In this document: positions 19,651 through 28,126 of the stretch, one piece after another
Numbering within the stretch: position 1 is the stretch's first letter
Layout: each line of letters starts with the position of its first letter
Assembly: GCF_000423585.1 (NCBI RefSeq)
Contig: NZ_AUIG01000001.1
Location: 124,001 to 188,000, forward strand
Reading direction: 5' to 3'
Length of the DNA: 64,000 nt
Source: Salinimicrobium xinjiangense DSM 19287
Lineage (GTDB): Bacteria; Bacteroidota; Bacteroidia; Flavobacteriales; Flavobacteriaceae
The notes under the pieces: model-generated
What the model was told of the DNA's origin: nothing
Seen by the model: the letters and a program-made list of their open reading frames with translations, nothing else
Databases searched by the model: none
Made by a program: the position numbers and the translations under genes

Positions 19651-21054
19651 TTACAGCCTCTTCATCAGCTTTTTAATAAGCGAGAGTTTTCCCTCATAAG
19701 GAGCATATCGCAGCGGGATATCTATCCAGGTAGCCCGCTTGCTGATACTTTTCTTGTGGGTGAAAGTGTCAAAAGAAAATTTCCCGTGGTAGCCGCCATA
19801 TCCACTGCTACCCACTCCACCAAAAGGTAATTTTTTATTTGCAAAATGTACCACAACATCATTGATAGTACCTCCTCCAAACCGTATTGTGGTCATAATC
19901 TTCTCTAAAAAATCTTTGTCTTCAGCGAAGACGTAGAGCGAAAGAGGATCGGGATAATGAGCGATGATCTTCTCCATTTCTTTTTCATCTGAAAAGGAGA
20001 GCACCGGAAGAATAGGACCAAAGATCTCCTCCTGCATTACTTCAGAATCTAAAGAAGGTTCATTTAAAAGCGTAGGAGCGATGTAATTATCATCGGCTGA
20101 TGTCTCACCTCCGGTGATGATCGTTTGGCCCTCCAGCATCGCCTTAAGTCGTTCAAAGTTCTTTTTATTGATGATCCTGGCGTAATCGGGAGATTCTTTC
20201 GGGCTTTCACCAAAGGCAGCCTTAATTTCCTTTTTTACAGCCTCAGTAAATTCAGTTTTTTTCTTTTTATCGATGAGGATATAATCGGGAGAGATGCAGG
20301 TTTGTCCGGCGTTAATAAATTTCCCCCAAACGATCCTCTTTGCCGCTAGCTCGATCTTTGCTGATTTATGAATGATACACGGATTCTTTCCGCCGAGTTC
20401 CAGGGTCGCAGGAGTGAGGTTCGGGGCTATAGCCTGGGCTACGATCCTTCCAACCGGGACGCTTCCGGTGAAAAAAACGTAATCCCACTTTTGTTCCAAA
20501 AGTTCTTTTGATGCTTCAACACCTCCAAGGACTACTGCGGCCTGTGCTTCAGGATAAACTTCAGCAAATATTTCTTTGGTGAGTTGGGAAGTGGCAGGCG
20601 CAAATTCGCTTGGCTTGATCACTACCGTATTTCCCGCAGCTAAGGCTCCGATGGCTGGAGAAACACTCAGCTGAAAAGGATAATTCCACGGCGCCAGGAC
20701 CAGTACATTCCCGTAAGGCTGCGGATAAATATGATCTGATGATGGGAAGTTAAGCAGGCTGCTTTTTACCTTTTTTGGCGCTGCCCATTTTTCTAATTTC
20801 TTAATGATAAGCTTCAGCTCACTGAGAATTATGGCAGTCTCGGTAGCATAGGTTTCAAACTCGGGTTTTTTAAAATCTTTAAAAAGAGCTTCAGCAATAT
20901 CTTTTTCCCGCTCTTTAATAAGCTTTTTTAAAGCCTTTAATCTTGATATTCTTTCAGAAACATCGAAAGTTATACCCTCTTCAAAAAAGGATCTTTGGGA
21001 GGTGAGTATTTTCGGAATATCAACTTTCGCGGAGGTTTTTATTTCTTCGGCCAT
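19651..21054 (-). CDS. Aldehyde dehydrogenase (class 3-like, membrane-associated type)
   Basis: A 467-residue NAD(P)-dependent aldehyde dehydrogenase. Catalytic Cys253 lies in GQTC and the general base Glu219 in LELGGKNP; APWNYPFQL and FTGSVPVG are the cofactor-binding signatures. The short length and C-terminal basic tail ending KLSLIKKLMKRL resemble the class 3/fatty aldehyde dehydrogenase group, which oxidise medium- and long-chain aldehydes. The amphipathic basic tail could touch the membrane. Substrate is inference. It follows the TonB-like gene on the minus strand with a 36-base gap. Confidence 0.93.
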   Translation of the reverse strand: MAEEIKTSAKVDIPKILTSQRSFFEEGITFDVSERISRLKALKKLIKEREKDIAEALFKDFKKPEFETYATETAIILSELKLIIKKLEKWAAPKKVKSSLLNFPSSDHIYPQPYGNVLVLAPWNYPFQLSVSPAIGALAAGNTVVIKPSEFAPATSQLTKEIFAEVYPEAQAAVVLGGVEASKELLEQKWDYVFFTGSVPVGRIVAQAIAPNLTPATLELGGKNPCIIHKSAKIELAAKRIVWGKFINAGQTCISPDYILIDKKKKTEFTEAVKKEIKAAFGESPKESPDYARIINKKNFERLKAMLEGQTIITGGETSADDNYIAPTLLNEPSLDSEVMQEEIFGPILPVLSFSDEKEMEKIIAHYPDPLSLYVFAEDKDFLEKIMTTIRFGGGTINDVVVHFANKKLPFGGVGSSGYGGYHGKFSFDTFTHKKSISKRATWIDIPLRYAPYEGKLSLIKKLMKRL

Positions 21055-21090
21055 AGTGTTCCCTGTAAATGCAGTAAAGTATGCAGGTAT

Positions 21091-21798
21091 TTATCTAAAG
21101 GTCAAAGGTAGGGAATATTTCACCCTAACAGGATTACCATCTTGTTTTCCCGGCTCCCATCGAGGCATATTACTAACAGTATTGTAGGCTGCAAGATTAA
21201 GAGCAGGAGATGTGCTTTCTTCTATTTCAACATCGGTCACTGAGCCATCCACATCAATCACAAACCCTACCACTACACGCCCCCCAGCTATACCCTTAGG
21301 TTTTGTAGTGTTTCTTTTTATATACTGAATACGTGCTTTCTCCCCTCCGGGAAATTCGGGTCGTATTTCCATTGCATACCAGGGGACTTCATTCCCTTCT
21401 GAATCCCAGATCTTTCCTTCCTGAAATTCACCGTTCTCGTAGATATCCTTTCTTTTAAGGCGCCCATCTCGCCAATAAGAAACAAAAAAACCATCCAGTT
21501 TTCCATTCCTATACTCACTCTCCGTCCAAAGGGTGCCATCCTTCTTCCACTTCTTTCTTTTACCTTCCAGAATGTCCTTCTTATAAGAGCTGTAATATTC
21601 TTCAACCATAATTTGTCCGGAATTTGAAAATATTCTTTTCCATCCCGAATCGGAATTCACCGGGTCTCTCTCTAATACCTTGAAATATTCTGAAGCCGTC
21701 CGGGAGACAGGTTTATATTTTTTATCTAAATAAATAGTATCCTGGGAAAATAATTGTAGGCTGCTTAACAAAAAAAATGCAAATAGTAATAACCTCAT
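21091..21798 (-). CDS. TonB C-terminal domain protein with MORN-like repeats
   Basis: A 235-residue secreted protein with signal peptide MRLLLFAFFLLSSLQLFSQ. The middle (about 50-125) has MORN-like/toxin-antitoxin YwqK-type repeats (GKRKKWKKDGTLWTES, NGKLDGFFVSYWRDG), and the end (about 150-235) is a TonB_C domain introduced by the PEFPGGE motif. Unlike classical TonB there is no N-terminal membrane anchor or Pro-rich spacer, so it is unlikely to transduce energy itself. The ATG at 21798 is chosen over 21831 because it starts exactly at the signal peptide. Function is unknown; an envelope role is inferred. Confidence 0.82.
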   Translation of the reverse strand: MRLLLFAFFLLSSLQLFSQDTIYLDKKYKPVSRTASEYFKVLERDPVNSDSGWKRIFSNSGQIMVEEYYSSYKKDILEGKRKKWKKDGTLWTESEYRNGKLDGFFVSYWRDGRLKRKDIYENGEFQEGKIWDSEGNEVPWYAMEIRPEFPGGEKARIQYIKRNTTKPKGIAGGRVVVGFVIDVDGSVTDVEIEESTSPALNLAAYNTVSNMPRWEPGKQDGNPVRVKYSLPLTFR

Positions 21799-21948
21799 AT
21801 GAAATATTATTTGTGGGAAAAAATACCCCAAAAAACCAAAAGATGCTAAAGGAAAACCGGAATGAGTGAAGATTATACTATCTGATGTAAGTATGCTTTT
21901 GATTATGAAGATGTTAAGGGTTAATTTAAATTTATTTTTAAAACTATT

Positions 21949-21977
21949 TTGTCGTTTTAAAAAAAGCTATACATTTA
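21949..21977 (+). promoter_or_regulatory. Candidate Bacteroidota-type promoter of the arginine operon
   Basis: TTG (21949-21951) and TACATTTA (21970-21977) are spaced by 18 bases, close to the Bacteroidota -33 TTG / -7 TAnnTTTG pattern, except for a final A. It lies just upstream of the leader peptide, which would then have almost no untranslated leader. Confidence 0.4.
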
Positions 21978-21981
21978 CCCC

Positions 21982-22035
21982 GTGATTTTGAAAAACGAAA
22001 TAATAATAAGGCCCCTTTTGCGCCGCCGGATGTAA
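21982..22035 (+). CDS. Arginine-rich leader peptide (candidate attenuator)
   Basis: A GTG-initiated 17-codon frame, MILKNEIIIRPLLRRRM, with four Arg codons, three of them consecutive (22021-22029) immediately before the stop at 22033-22035. The stop lies in a hairpin: CGGATG (22027-22032) pairs with CATCCG around TAATT. A ribosome waiting at the Arg codons would cover the 5' arm of this stem. The first structural gene is about 245 bases downstream and all eight genes are for arginine synthesis. This is the expected design for charged-tRNA-Arg-sensed attenuation; translation of the frame is not proven. Confidence 0.6.
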   Translation: MILKNEIIIRPLLRRRM

Positions 22036-22130
22036 TTCATCCGCCAGTGCAGTTTTCTCTATTGTCTTATTTTATTTTACCATTATCTATTTTGAATCAC
22101 ATTTTTCCACAAATTATTTTTTGCAGCCTT

Positions 22131-22218
22131 TTCAGGATTTCTCCTGAATATGCTTTTAGGCGCATTCGCAGCCTACGCCGCACGTTTGTGCGTGCTTAAT
22201 TCTATGGAACTTAGGTGA
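22131..22218 (+). promoter_or_regulatory. Second part of the arginine leader: hairpins and short ORF
   Basis: A 7-bp hairpin TTCAGGA-TTTC-TCCTGAA (22131-22148) is followed by a 22-codon ATG frame (22150-22218) that begins MLLGAFAAYAARLC and ends MELR, and by a hairpin CGCAC-GTTT-GTGCG (22179-22192) inside that frame. The ORF has two Arg codons, the last directly before the stop. It may be a second leader peptide or just leader RNA structure. The remaining bases between 21832 and 22278 hold no other gene. Confidence 0.4.
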
Positions 22219-22278
22219 GTCCGGTTCTTCTTTCGAAAATTACAAATCCAATTTTTTTAACCTTTAATTCTTTAGCAC

Positions 22279-22920
22279 ATGAAAATTGTCATTGCTAATA
22301 ACTCTCACGCCAAATACGCAGAAATTATCTGCGATACTATTGAGGAATCTGCAAGAGTCCGCGGTACAGGTATCGCACGTCGTACACCCGAATATATACT
22401 CACGAAGATGGAGAATGGCAACGCCATTATTGCTCTCGAAGGGGAAAAATTCGCTGGATTTTGCTATATAGAGGTATGGAGTCATGAAAAGTTTGTGGCC
22501 AACTCCGGTCTTATTGTTCATCCCGACTTTCGCAACCGGGGCCTGGCAAAGGATATAAAAAAGGCCGTTTTTGAACATTCCCGTAAAAAGTATCCAAATG
22601 CGAAAATTTTCGGGATTACCACCGGGCTTGCCGTTATGAAAATTAATTATGAGCTGGGTTACCAACCTGTGACTTTCAGTGAGCTTACAGAAGATGAAAG
22701 CTTCTGGAAAGGTTGTCAAACCTGTAAGAATTATGACATCCTTACCCGTACAGAAAGAAAAATGTGCCTTTGTACAGGAATGCTTTACGATCCTGCCAAA
22801 AAGGTAAAATTAAAGGAAAGATCCAGATTAAATGATAAGGCATTTACCAGGCTTAAGAGCATTAAGCAAACCTTGTTCTTTAAAAAGGAAAAAGCAGAGA
22901 ATAAAATTAAAATTGACTAA
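22279..22920 (+). CDS. GNAT acyltransferase, candidate N-acyl-glutamate synthase of the arginine pathway
   Basis: A 213-residue GNAT protein. It has the segment GIARRTPEYILTKM near 31-44 and the acyl-CoA loop HPDFRNRGLAKDIK (81-94). A four-cysteine cluster, Cys146-x2-Cys149 and Cys163-x-Cys165, could bind a metal. It is the first gene of the arginine operon and no other argA or argJ is present in the window, so it probably makes N-acetyl- or N-succinyl-glutamate, the first step. It is much shorter than classical ArgA because it lacks the kinase-like domain. The argG start follows 1 base after its stop. Confidence 0.78.
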   Translation: MKIVIANNSHAKYAEIICDTIEESARVRGTGIARRTPEYILTKMENGNAIIALEGEKFAGFCYIEVWSHEKFVANSGLIVHPDFRNRGLAKDIKKAVFEHSRKKYPNAKIFGITTGLAVMKINYELGYQPVTFSELTEDESFWKGCQTCKNYDILTRTERKMCLCTGMLYDPAKKVKLKERSRLNDKAFTRLKSIKQTLFFKKEKAENKIKID

Positions 22921-22921
22921 A

Positions 22922-24109
22922 ATGAAAAAATTAGTATTGGCATATAGCGGCGGGTTAGATACTTCCTACTGTGCTAAATATTTATCTAAGGAAGAGAATT
23001 ATGAAGTTCATGCGGTAAGTGTTAATACCGGCGGATTTTCACAGGAGGAAATAGACAGGATAGGAGAGAATGCAAAAAAGATTGGAGCTACTTCGTACCT
23101 GAACCTCAATGCCGTTTCTTCTTTTTACGAAAAGGTGGTTAAATATCTCATTTTTGGAAACGTATTAAAGAATGACACCTATCCCCTTTCTGTTAGTGCA
23201 GAACGTATTATTCAGGCGATTGAAATCGTGAATTACGCAAAGAAGATCGGTGGCACTGCCATTGCTCATGGAAGTACCGGGGCAGGTAACGACCAGGTGC
23301 GTTTTGATATGATCTTTCAGACCCTCGCTCCCGAAATAGAAATTATTACCCCAATAAGAGATAAAAAGCTCAGTAGAAAGGAGGAGATAGATTACCTAAA
23401 GGCCAACGGTGTAGAAATGAACTGGGAAAAAGCAAAATATTCAATTAACAAGGGCCTTTGGGGTACCAGTGTAGGTGGAGCTGAAACATTAACCTCAGAA
23501 AAACCCCTACCGGAATCTGCATTTCCTTCACAACTTCAGGAAAAAGAACCTTCTAAGGTGAGCCTGACTTTCACAAAAGGAGAACTTTCAGCAGTAAATG
23601 GAGAGAAAGACAGTCCGGAGAAGAATATCGAAAAGCTGGAAAAACTGGCTTCAGTTTATGCAATTGGAAGAGATATTCACGTGGGGGATACCATAATCGG
23701 AATAAAAGGAAGGGTTGGTTTTGAAGCCGCGGCAGCATTGATCACGATCAAAGCTCATCACCTTTTGGAGAAACACACATTGAGCAAGTGGCAACTTCAG
23801 CATAAGAATACTATCGCAAACTGGTACGGCATGCACCTGCACGAGGGGCAGTACCTTGATCCGGTAATGCGCGATTTCGAAGCTTTTCTGCAGAATTCAC
23901 AGGAGCAGGTGACCGGCGAGGTTTTCGTGAGTCTTCATCCGTACAGATTTACTCTTGATGGAATTTCTTCGCCTTTTGACCTTATGAATAGCGGCTTTGG
24001 GAAATATGGAGAAGAGAACAATGCCTGGACCGCACAGGATGCCAAAGGCTTCATAAAAATTAATTCTAACGCCGGAAAGATCTACCAGCACGTAAAAGAA
24101 CAGCAATGA
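22922..24109 (+). CDS. argG: Argininosuccinate synthase
   Basis: A 395-residue ATP-dependent ligase joining citrulline and aspartate. The N-terminal PP-loop LAYSGGLDTSY (about 5-15) is the ATP-pyrophosphatase signature, and the GNDQVRFD segment (about 123-130) binds citrulline/aspartate. The ATG at 22922 directly precedes the PP-loop strand; a longer frame from 22832 overlaps the GNAT gene and is rejected. In this operon the citrulline must come from deacylation of acyl-citrulline by the downstream argE product. The stop overlaps the argC start (ATGA). Confidence 0.96.
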   Translation: MKKLVLAYSGGLDTSYCAKYLSKEENYEVHAVSVNTGGFSQEEIDRIGENAKKIGATSYLNLNAVSSFYEKVVKYLIFGNVLKNDTYPLSVSAERIIQAIEIVNYAKKIGGTAIAHGSTGAGNDQVRFDMIFQTLAPEIEIITPIRDKKLSRKEEIDYLKANGVEMNWEKAKYSINKGLWGTSVGGAETLTSEKPLPESAFPSQLQEKEPSKVSLTFTKGELSAVNGEKDSPEKNIEKLEKLASVYAIGRDIHVGDTIIGIKGRVGFEAAAALITIKAHHLLEKHTLSKWQLQHKNTIANWYGMHLHEGQYLDPVMRDFEAFLQNSQEQVTGEVFVSLHPYRFTLDGISSPFDLMNSGFGKYGEENNAWTAQDAKGFIKINSNAGKIYQHVKEQQ

Positions 24110-25071
24110 TCAAAGCAGGAATTATTGGCGGAGCAGGGTATACGGCAGGCGAACTGCTGCGGATTCTCCTGAGGCACCCGCAGGTGAAGATAGATTTTGT
24201 CTACAGTACTTCACAACCCGGAAAACCGGTTGCTGGTATACACCAGGATCTGCTTGGAGAGACCGATTTGAATTTCACAGATAAGATCAACCTTGAGGTA
24301 GATGTGGTTTTTCTTTGCCTGGGACATGGAAATTCAATAAAATTCCTGAAGGAAAACGAATTTTCTGAAGAGACCAGAGTAATTGATCTCAGCACCGATT
24401 TTAGGATTTCGGCTAAAGACCACTCCTTTGTATACGGCCTTCCGGAATTTAGAAGAGATGAGATAAAGCAGGCTAAGCATATTGCTAATCCGGGATGTTT
24501 TGCCACGGCTATTAGTCTGGCCATACTTCCATTGGCCGCCGAAAATTTGATTGAGGATGAGGTGCACGTGAACGCCGTAACAGGAGCCACCGGGGCAGGA
24601 ACTTCATTATCTGAAACCACTCATTTCAGCTGGAGGGACAATAACTTTTCGGCATATAAGGCATTTGAACATCAGCATCTTGGGGAGATTGATCAGAGTT
24701 TAAAAATGCTTCAGAAGGAAAAGGAATTCGGAATAAATTTTATTCCCAACCGTGGTAATTTCTCCCGCGGAATCCATGCCACTGCTTATACCAGCTTTTC
24801 CGGGAGTATTGAACATGCAATGGACATCTATCAAAAATATTATGAAGATGCGGCCTTTACTTTCGTAACAGAGGAAGATGTGCATCTAAAGCAGGTGGTC
24901 AACACGAACAAGTGTTTGTTAAGGCTTCAGAGATTAGGCAATAAGCTGCTTATAACTTCTGTAATAGACAATCTGCTGAAAGGTGCCTCCGGACAGGCAG
25001 TTCAAAATATGAACCTGATGTTCGGCTTTCCTGAAAAGGAAGGGCTCAACCTGAAAGCGAATTACTTTTAA
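24106..25071 (+). CDS. argC: N-acyl-gamma-glutamyl-phosphate reductase
   Basis: A 321-residue NADPH-dependent reductase that turns acylglutamyl phosphate into the semialdehyde. The Rossmann motif GGAGYTAGE is at 8-16 and the catalytic Cys131 lies in NPGCFAT. It overlaps argG by four bases (ATGA), so translation is coupled. Length is typical for the short ArgC type. Confidence 0.96.
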   Translation: MIKAGIIGGAGYTAGELLRILLRHPQVKIDFVYSTSQPGKPVAGIHQDLLGETDLNFTDKINLEVDVVFLCLGHGNSIKFLKENEFSEETRVIDLSTDFRISAKDHSFVYGLPEFRRDEIKQAKHIANPGCFATAISLAILPLAAENLIEDEVHVNAVTGATGAGTSLSETTHFSWRDNNFSAYKAFEHQHLGEIDQSLKMLQKEKEFGINFIPNRGNFSRGIHATAYTSFSGSIEHAMDIYQKYYEDAAFTFVTEEDVHLKQVVNTNKCLLRLQRLGNKLLITSVIDNLLKGASGQAVQNMNLMFGFPEKEGLNLKANYF

Positions 25072-25082
25072 AAGACTGTGGT

Positions 25083-26207
25083 ATGAAATTATTTGACGTT
25101 TATCCATTATACGATATTACTCCCGTGAAAGGGGAAGGAGTTTATGTATATGATGAAAATGGAAAAAAATATCTGGATCTGTATGGCGGTCACGCGGTGA
25201 TCTCCATTGGACATTCGCATCCTTCTTACGTGAAGGCAATTAGCGAGCAGGTGCAGAAGCTCGGATTTTATTCAAACTCTATTGTCAATCCCCTGCAACA
25301 GGAACTGGCCAACAAATTAGAGAAGATCTCAGGGGTTCAAGGTTATGAGTTGTTTTTATGCAATTCGGGTGCAGAGGCGAATGAAAATGCGCTTAAGTTG
25401 GCTTCTTTCCACACAGGCAAAAGCCGCGTGATCTATTTCGAAAAAGCTTTCCACGGAAGGACTTCAGCAGCAGTGGCGGTGACGGATAACGAGTCGATCA
25501 AAGCTCCGCTGAACCTGCAGCACAACACAGCCAGGCTTCCTTCTGAAGATCTTCTCAAACTGGAGGCAGAATTGAAAAAAGGAGATGTTGCCGCTGTGAT
25601 CTTTGAAGTCATTCAGGGAGTGGGCGGTCTGGAAGAAGCTTCTTCAGATTTTTACAGGGGAATAGCTGAACTGTGCAGGAAATATGGAGTGGTATCCATT
25701 GCCGATGAGGTGCAGGCCGGTTACGGACGAACAGGTGATTTTTTTGCCTTTCAGAAACATGGAATACATCCTGATATTATTTCCCTGGCAAAAGGAATGG
25801 GAAATGGTTTCCCGATTGGAGGGATTCTGATCGATGAGGCGATTAAAGCCAAATCGGGCATGCTGGGTACCACCTTTGGTGGAAATCACCTTGCATGTGC
25901 TGCCGCGATCTCTGTACTGGATGTGATGGAAAAAGAAAACTTGCTGGCAAATGCTGCATCGGTGTTCCAATACGTAAAGAAAAAAGCCGCTCAAATTCCG
26001 GAGATCAAAAACCTGAAAGGCCGCGGATTAATGTTAGGACTGGAATTTGAACACGAAATTACTTCTCTAAGAAAGAAGTTGCTGTTCGACCACCAGGTCT
26101 TTACAGGGGCTTCTTCAAACAAAAAACAGTTGAGGATCCTGCCTCCATTAACTATAAAAGAAAAGCATTTTGACCTCTTTTTCGAGGCGTTGCAATCAGC
26201 TTTATAG
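25083..26207 (+). CDS. argD: Acylornithine aminotransferase
   Basis: A 374-residue class III PLP aminotransferase making N-acylornithine from the semialdehyde and glutamate. The PLP lysine is Lys237 in SLAKGMGNG, the Asp in ADEVQAGYGRTG (208-219) contacts the PLP nitrogen, and NSGAEANE (94-101) binds the phosphate. It is 11 bases after argC. Operon position gives the specific role within a family that also includes ornithine and GABA aminotransferases. Confidence 0.94.
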   Translation: MKLFDVYPLYDITPVKGEGVYVYDENGKKYLDLYGGHAVISIGHSHPSYVKAISEQVQKLGFYSNSIVNPLQQELANKLEKISGVQGYELFLCNSGAEANENALKLASFHTGKSRVIYFEKAFHGRTSAAVAVTDNESIKAPLNLQHNTARLPSEDLLKLEAELKKGDVAAVIFEVIQGVGGLEEASSDFYRGIAELCRKYGVVSIADEVQAGYGRTGDFFAFQKHGIHPDIISLAKGMGNGFPIGGILIDEAIKAKSGMLGTTFGGNHLACAAAISVLDVMEKENLLANAASVFQYVKKKAAQIPEIKNLKGRGLMLGLEFEHEITSLRKKLLFDHQVFTGASSNKKQLRILPPLTIKEKHFDLFFEALQSAL

Positions 26208-26276
26208 AAATAAGAAATAAAAGATAATCCAGACTTCACTGGTTTAAAAACCGGTAAGGTTTCAAAAATAAAAAAA

Positions 26277-27230
26277 TTGAAAGACTACATAAACAGTTCA
26301 GATATAGAAGATTTGAATTCTTTGATTGAAGAAGCACTTCAGCTAAAGAAGACGAACACCGTACCCGAATTAGGTAAGGGCAAAACCCTTGGAATGCTGT
26401 TCTTTAACCCCAGCCTTAGAACCCGGTTGAGCACAGAGAAAGCAGCAAAACTCCTCGGGATGGAAGTACTGGTAATGAATGTTGGTACAGACGGTTGGGC
26501 TCTCGAATTTGAGGATGGTGCGGTGATGAACGGAAACAAGGCTGAGCACATAAAAGAAGCTGCAGGAGTATTGTCGCAGTATTGTGACATTATCGCTGTT
26601 CGCGCCTTTCCGGAACTTGTTGATCGTGATAAGGATGAACAGGAGCTGGTAATGAATGGCTTTAAAAAATTTGCTTCGGTACCTGTTATCAATCTTGAAA
26701 GTGCCACTGGACATCCCCTGCAGGGATTGACAGATGCACTGACTATCCTGGAGCTAAAAAAAGTAAAGAAGCCAAAGGTGGTGTTAACCTGGGCGCCTCA
26801 TCCGCGGGCCTTGCCACAATCTGTTCCGAATTCTTTCGTCGAATTTATGCAGCAAATAGATGTGGACCTGGTGATCACTAATCCTGAAGCTTATGATTTA
26901 AATCCGGCGGTTGTAAAAAATACTCCTGTGTTACACGATCAAGCTGAAGCCTTAGAAGACGCAGATTTCGTGTATGTCAAGAACTGGAGCAGTTATGAGC
27001 AGTATGGTAAAATTCTGAATACAGACCCTTCCTGGACGTTTAATGAGGAGAAATTAAATATTACTAACAATGCAAAAGTGATGCATTGCCTGCCGGTGAG
27101 AAGAAATGTAGTGATCAGTGACGGGGTATTGGACGGTGAGAATTCGGTGGTCATTCAGCAGGCAGGAAACCGGACTTTTGCCGCTCAGGCAGTTTTGAAG
27201 CGGTTATTGGGGACGTTGGGGAATGGTTAA
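26277..27230 (+). CDS. argF': N-acylornithine carbamoyltransferase (ArgF'; probably succinylornithine type)
   Basis: A 317-residue transcarbamylase with the carbamoyl-phosphate motif FFNPSLRTR (42-50) and HCLPVRRN near the C-terminus, both diagnostic of the acylornithine group rather than ornithine carbamoyltransferase. The start is TTG; no ATG fits. Position 89 is Ala in KAEHI. Published work on Xanthomonas acetylornithine and Bacteroides succinylornithine carbamoyltransferases places the specificity switch at Glu92/Pro90, and mutants with Ala there prefer succinylornithine. My alignment is from memory, so succinyl specificity is an inference. The product, acylcitrulline, is deacylated by ArgE. 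Confidence 0.9.
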   Translation: MKDYINSSDIEDLNSLIEEALQLKKTNTVPELGKGKTLGMLFFNPSLRTRLSTEKAAKLLGMEVLVMNVGTDGWALEFEDGAVMNGNKAEHIKEAAGVLSQYCDIIAVRAFPELVDRDKDEQELVMNGFKKFASVPVINLESATGHPLQGLTDALTILELKKVKKPKVVLTWAPHPRALPQSVPNSFVEFMQQIDVDLVITNPEAYDLNPAVVKNTPVLHDQAEALEDADFVYVKNWSSYEQYGKILNTDPSWTFNEEKLNITNNAKVMHCLPVRRNVVISDGVLDGENSVVIQQAGNRTFAAQAVLKRLLGTLGNG

Positions 27231-27270
27231 TTGGTGATTGGTGATTGGGGATTGGTGATTGGTGATTGGA
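27229..27270 (+). repeat. Heptamer-based tandem repeat GGTGATT
   Basis: TTGGTGATTGGTGATTGGGG and a further run of the same GGTGATT unit, about five to six copies with one GGGGATT variant. It sits between argF' and argB inside the operon and codes for nothing recognisable. Confidence 0.85.
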
Positions 27271-27349
27271 TTGTGGAAACACCCTTTTTAAGGGGCTGTT
27301 CTCTGTCCTCTGTCCACTGACCACTAGTTTTAATATTTGTGACAAAAAG

Positions 27350-28126
27350 ATGAAAATGGTTTTAAAGGTTGTAAAAATAGGAGGGAAGCTTATCGAAAAT
27401 GAGGAAAAGCTTAAGGTTTTTCTGAAGGATTTCACTGCTCTCGAAGGTCCCAAGATCCTGGTACACGGTGGTGGAAATATGGCTACAGACCTGGCCATGA
27501 AACTTGGTTTCGAGACAAAAATGGTCGATGGCCGACGGATCACTGATGAAAATTCAATGAAAGTGATCACCATGGTCTATGGCGGACTCATCAACAAGAA
27601 AATTGTTGCGGGATTACAGCATTTGGGCTGTAATGCGATTGGGTTATGTGGGGCAGACGGGAAAAGTATTGTTTCAAGGAAAAGACCTGCCGGGGAGATC
27701 GATTTCGGTTTAGTGGGAGATATAGAAGAGGTCAATACATCATTCATCTCATCGCTGGTTGAACAGGAGATTGTACCCGTATTTTCGGCCATTTCTTATA
27801 GTGAGGAGGGGGAATTACTGAACACGAACGCAGATTCTGTTGCCGCAGAAATTGCCAGTGCCATGTCAGACCAGTATGAAACTCTGCTCTATTATTGCTT
27901 TGAGAAGAAAGGAGTCTTGAGCAATTTAAATGACGATGAATCGGTTATAGAAATTCTTAATCTGGAAAACTATAAAATTTTGCTGGAAGAAAAGATCATC
28001 ACCGAAGGCATGTTGCCAAAGCTGCACAACTGTTTTTCAGTTTTGAACCGGAATGTTTCGAAAATTTATCTTGGAGATGCTTCTTTATTGCAGCAAAATT
28101 CAAAACATACCAAAATTACAATCTAA
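27350..28126 (+). CDS. argB: Acetylglutamate kinase (N-acylglutamate kinase)
   Basis: A 258-residue amino-acid kinase that phosphorylates N-acylglutamate. KIGGK (9-13) and HGGGN (39-43) form the phosphate-binding loops, and DGRRIT (60-65) the substrate loop. The ATG at 27350 (or 27356) is chosen; an upstream ATG at 27266 would add a non-homologous segment through the intergenic repeat. The stop overlaps the argE start (TAATG). Feedback inhibition by arginine cannot be judged here, as the N-terminal extension of Arg-sensitive hexameric kinases is missing. Confidence 0.94.
   Translation: MKMVLKVVKIGGKLIENEEKLKVFLKDFTALEGPKILVHGGGNMATDLAMKLGFETKMVDGRRITDENSMKVITMVYGGLINKKIVAGLQHLGCNAIGLCGADGKSIVSRKRPAGEIDFGLVGDIEEVNTSFISSLVEQEIVPVFSAISYSEEGELLNTNADSVAAEIASAMSDQYETLLYYCFEKKGVLSNLNDDESVIEILNLENYKILLEEKIITEGMLPKLHNCFSVLNRNVSKIYLGDASLLQQNSKHTKITI

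Noticed and set aside
21832-22278. A metabolite-binding riboswitch upstream of the arginine operon
   Set aside because: No conserved core of a known riboswitch class (TPP, cobalamin, SAM, lysine, glycine) is recognisable; the Arg codons fit a leader peptide better.
27151-27573. 140-residue minus-strand frame across the heptamer repeat and argB
   Set aside because: Its NHQSPI repeats come from the GGTGATT units and the rest is antisense to argB.
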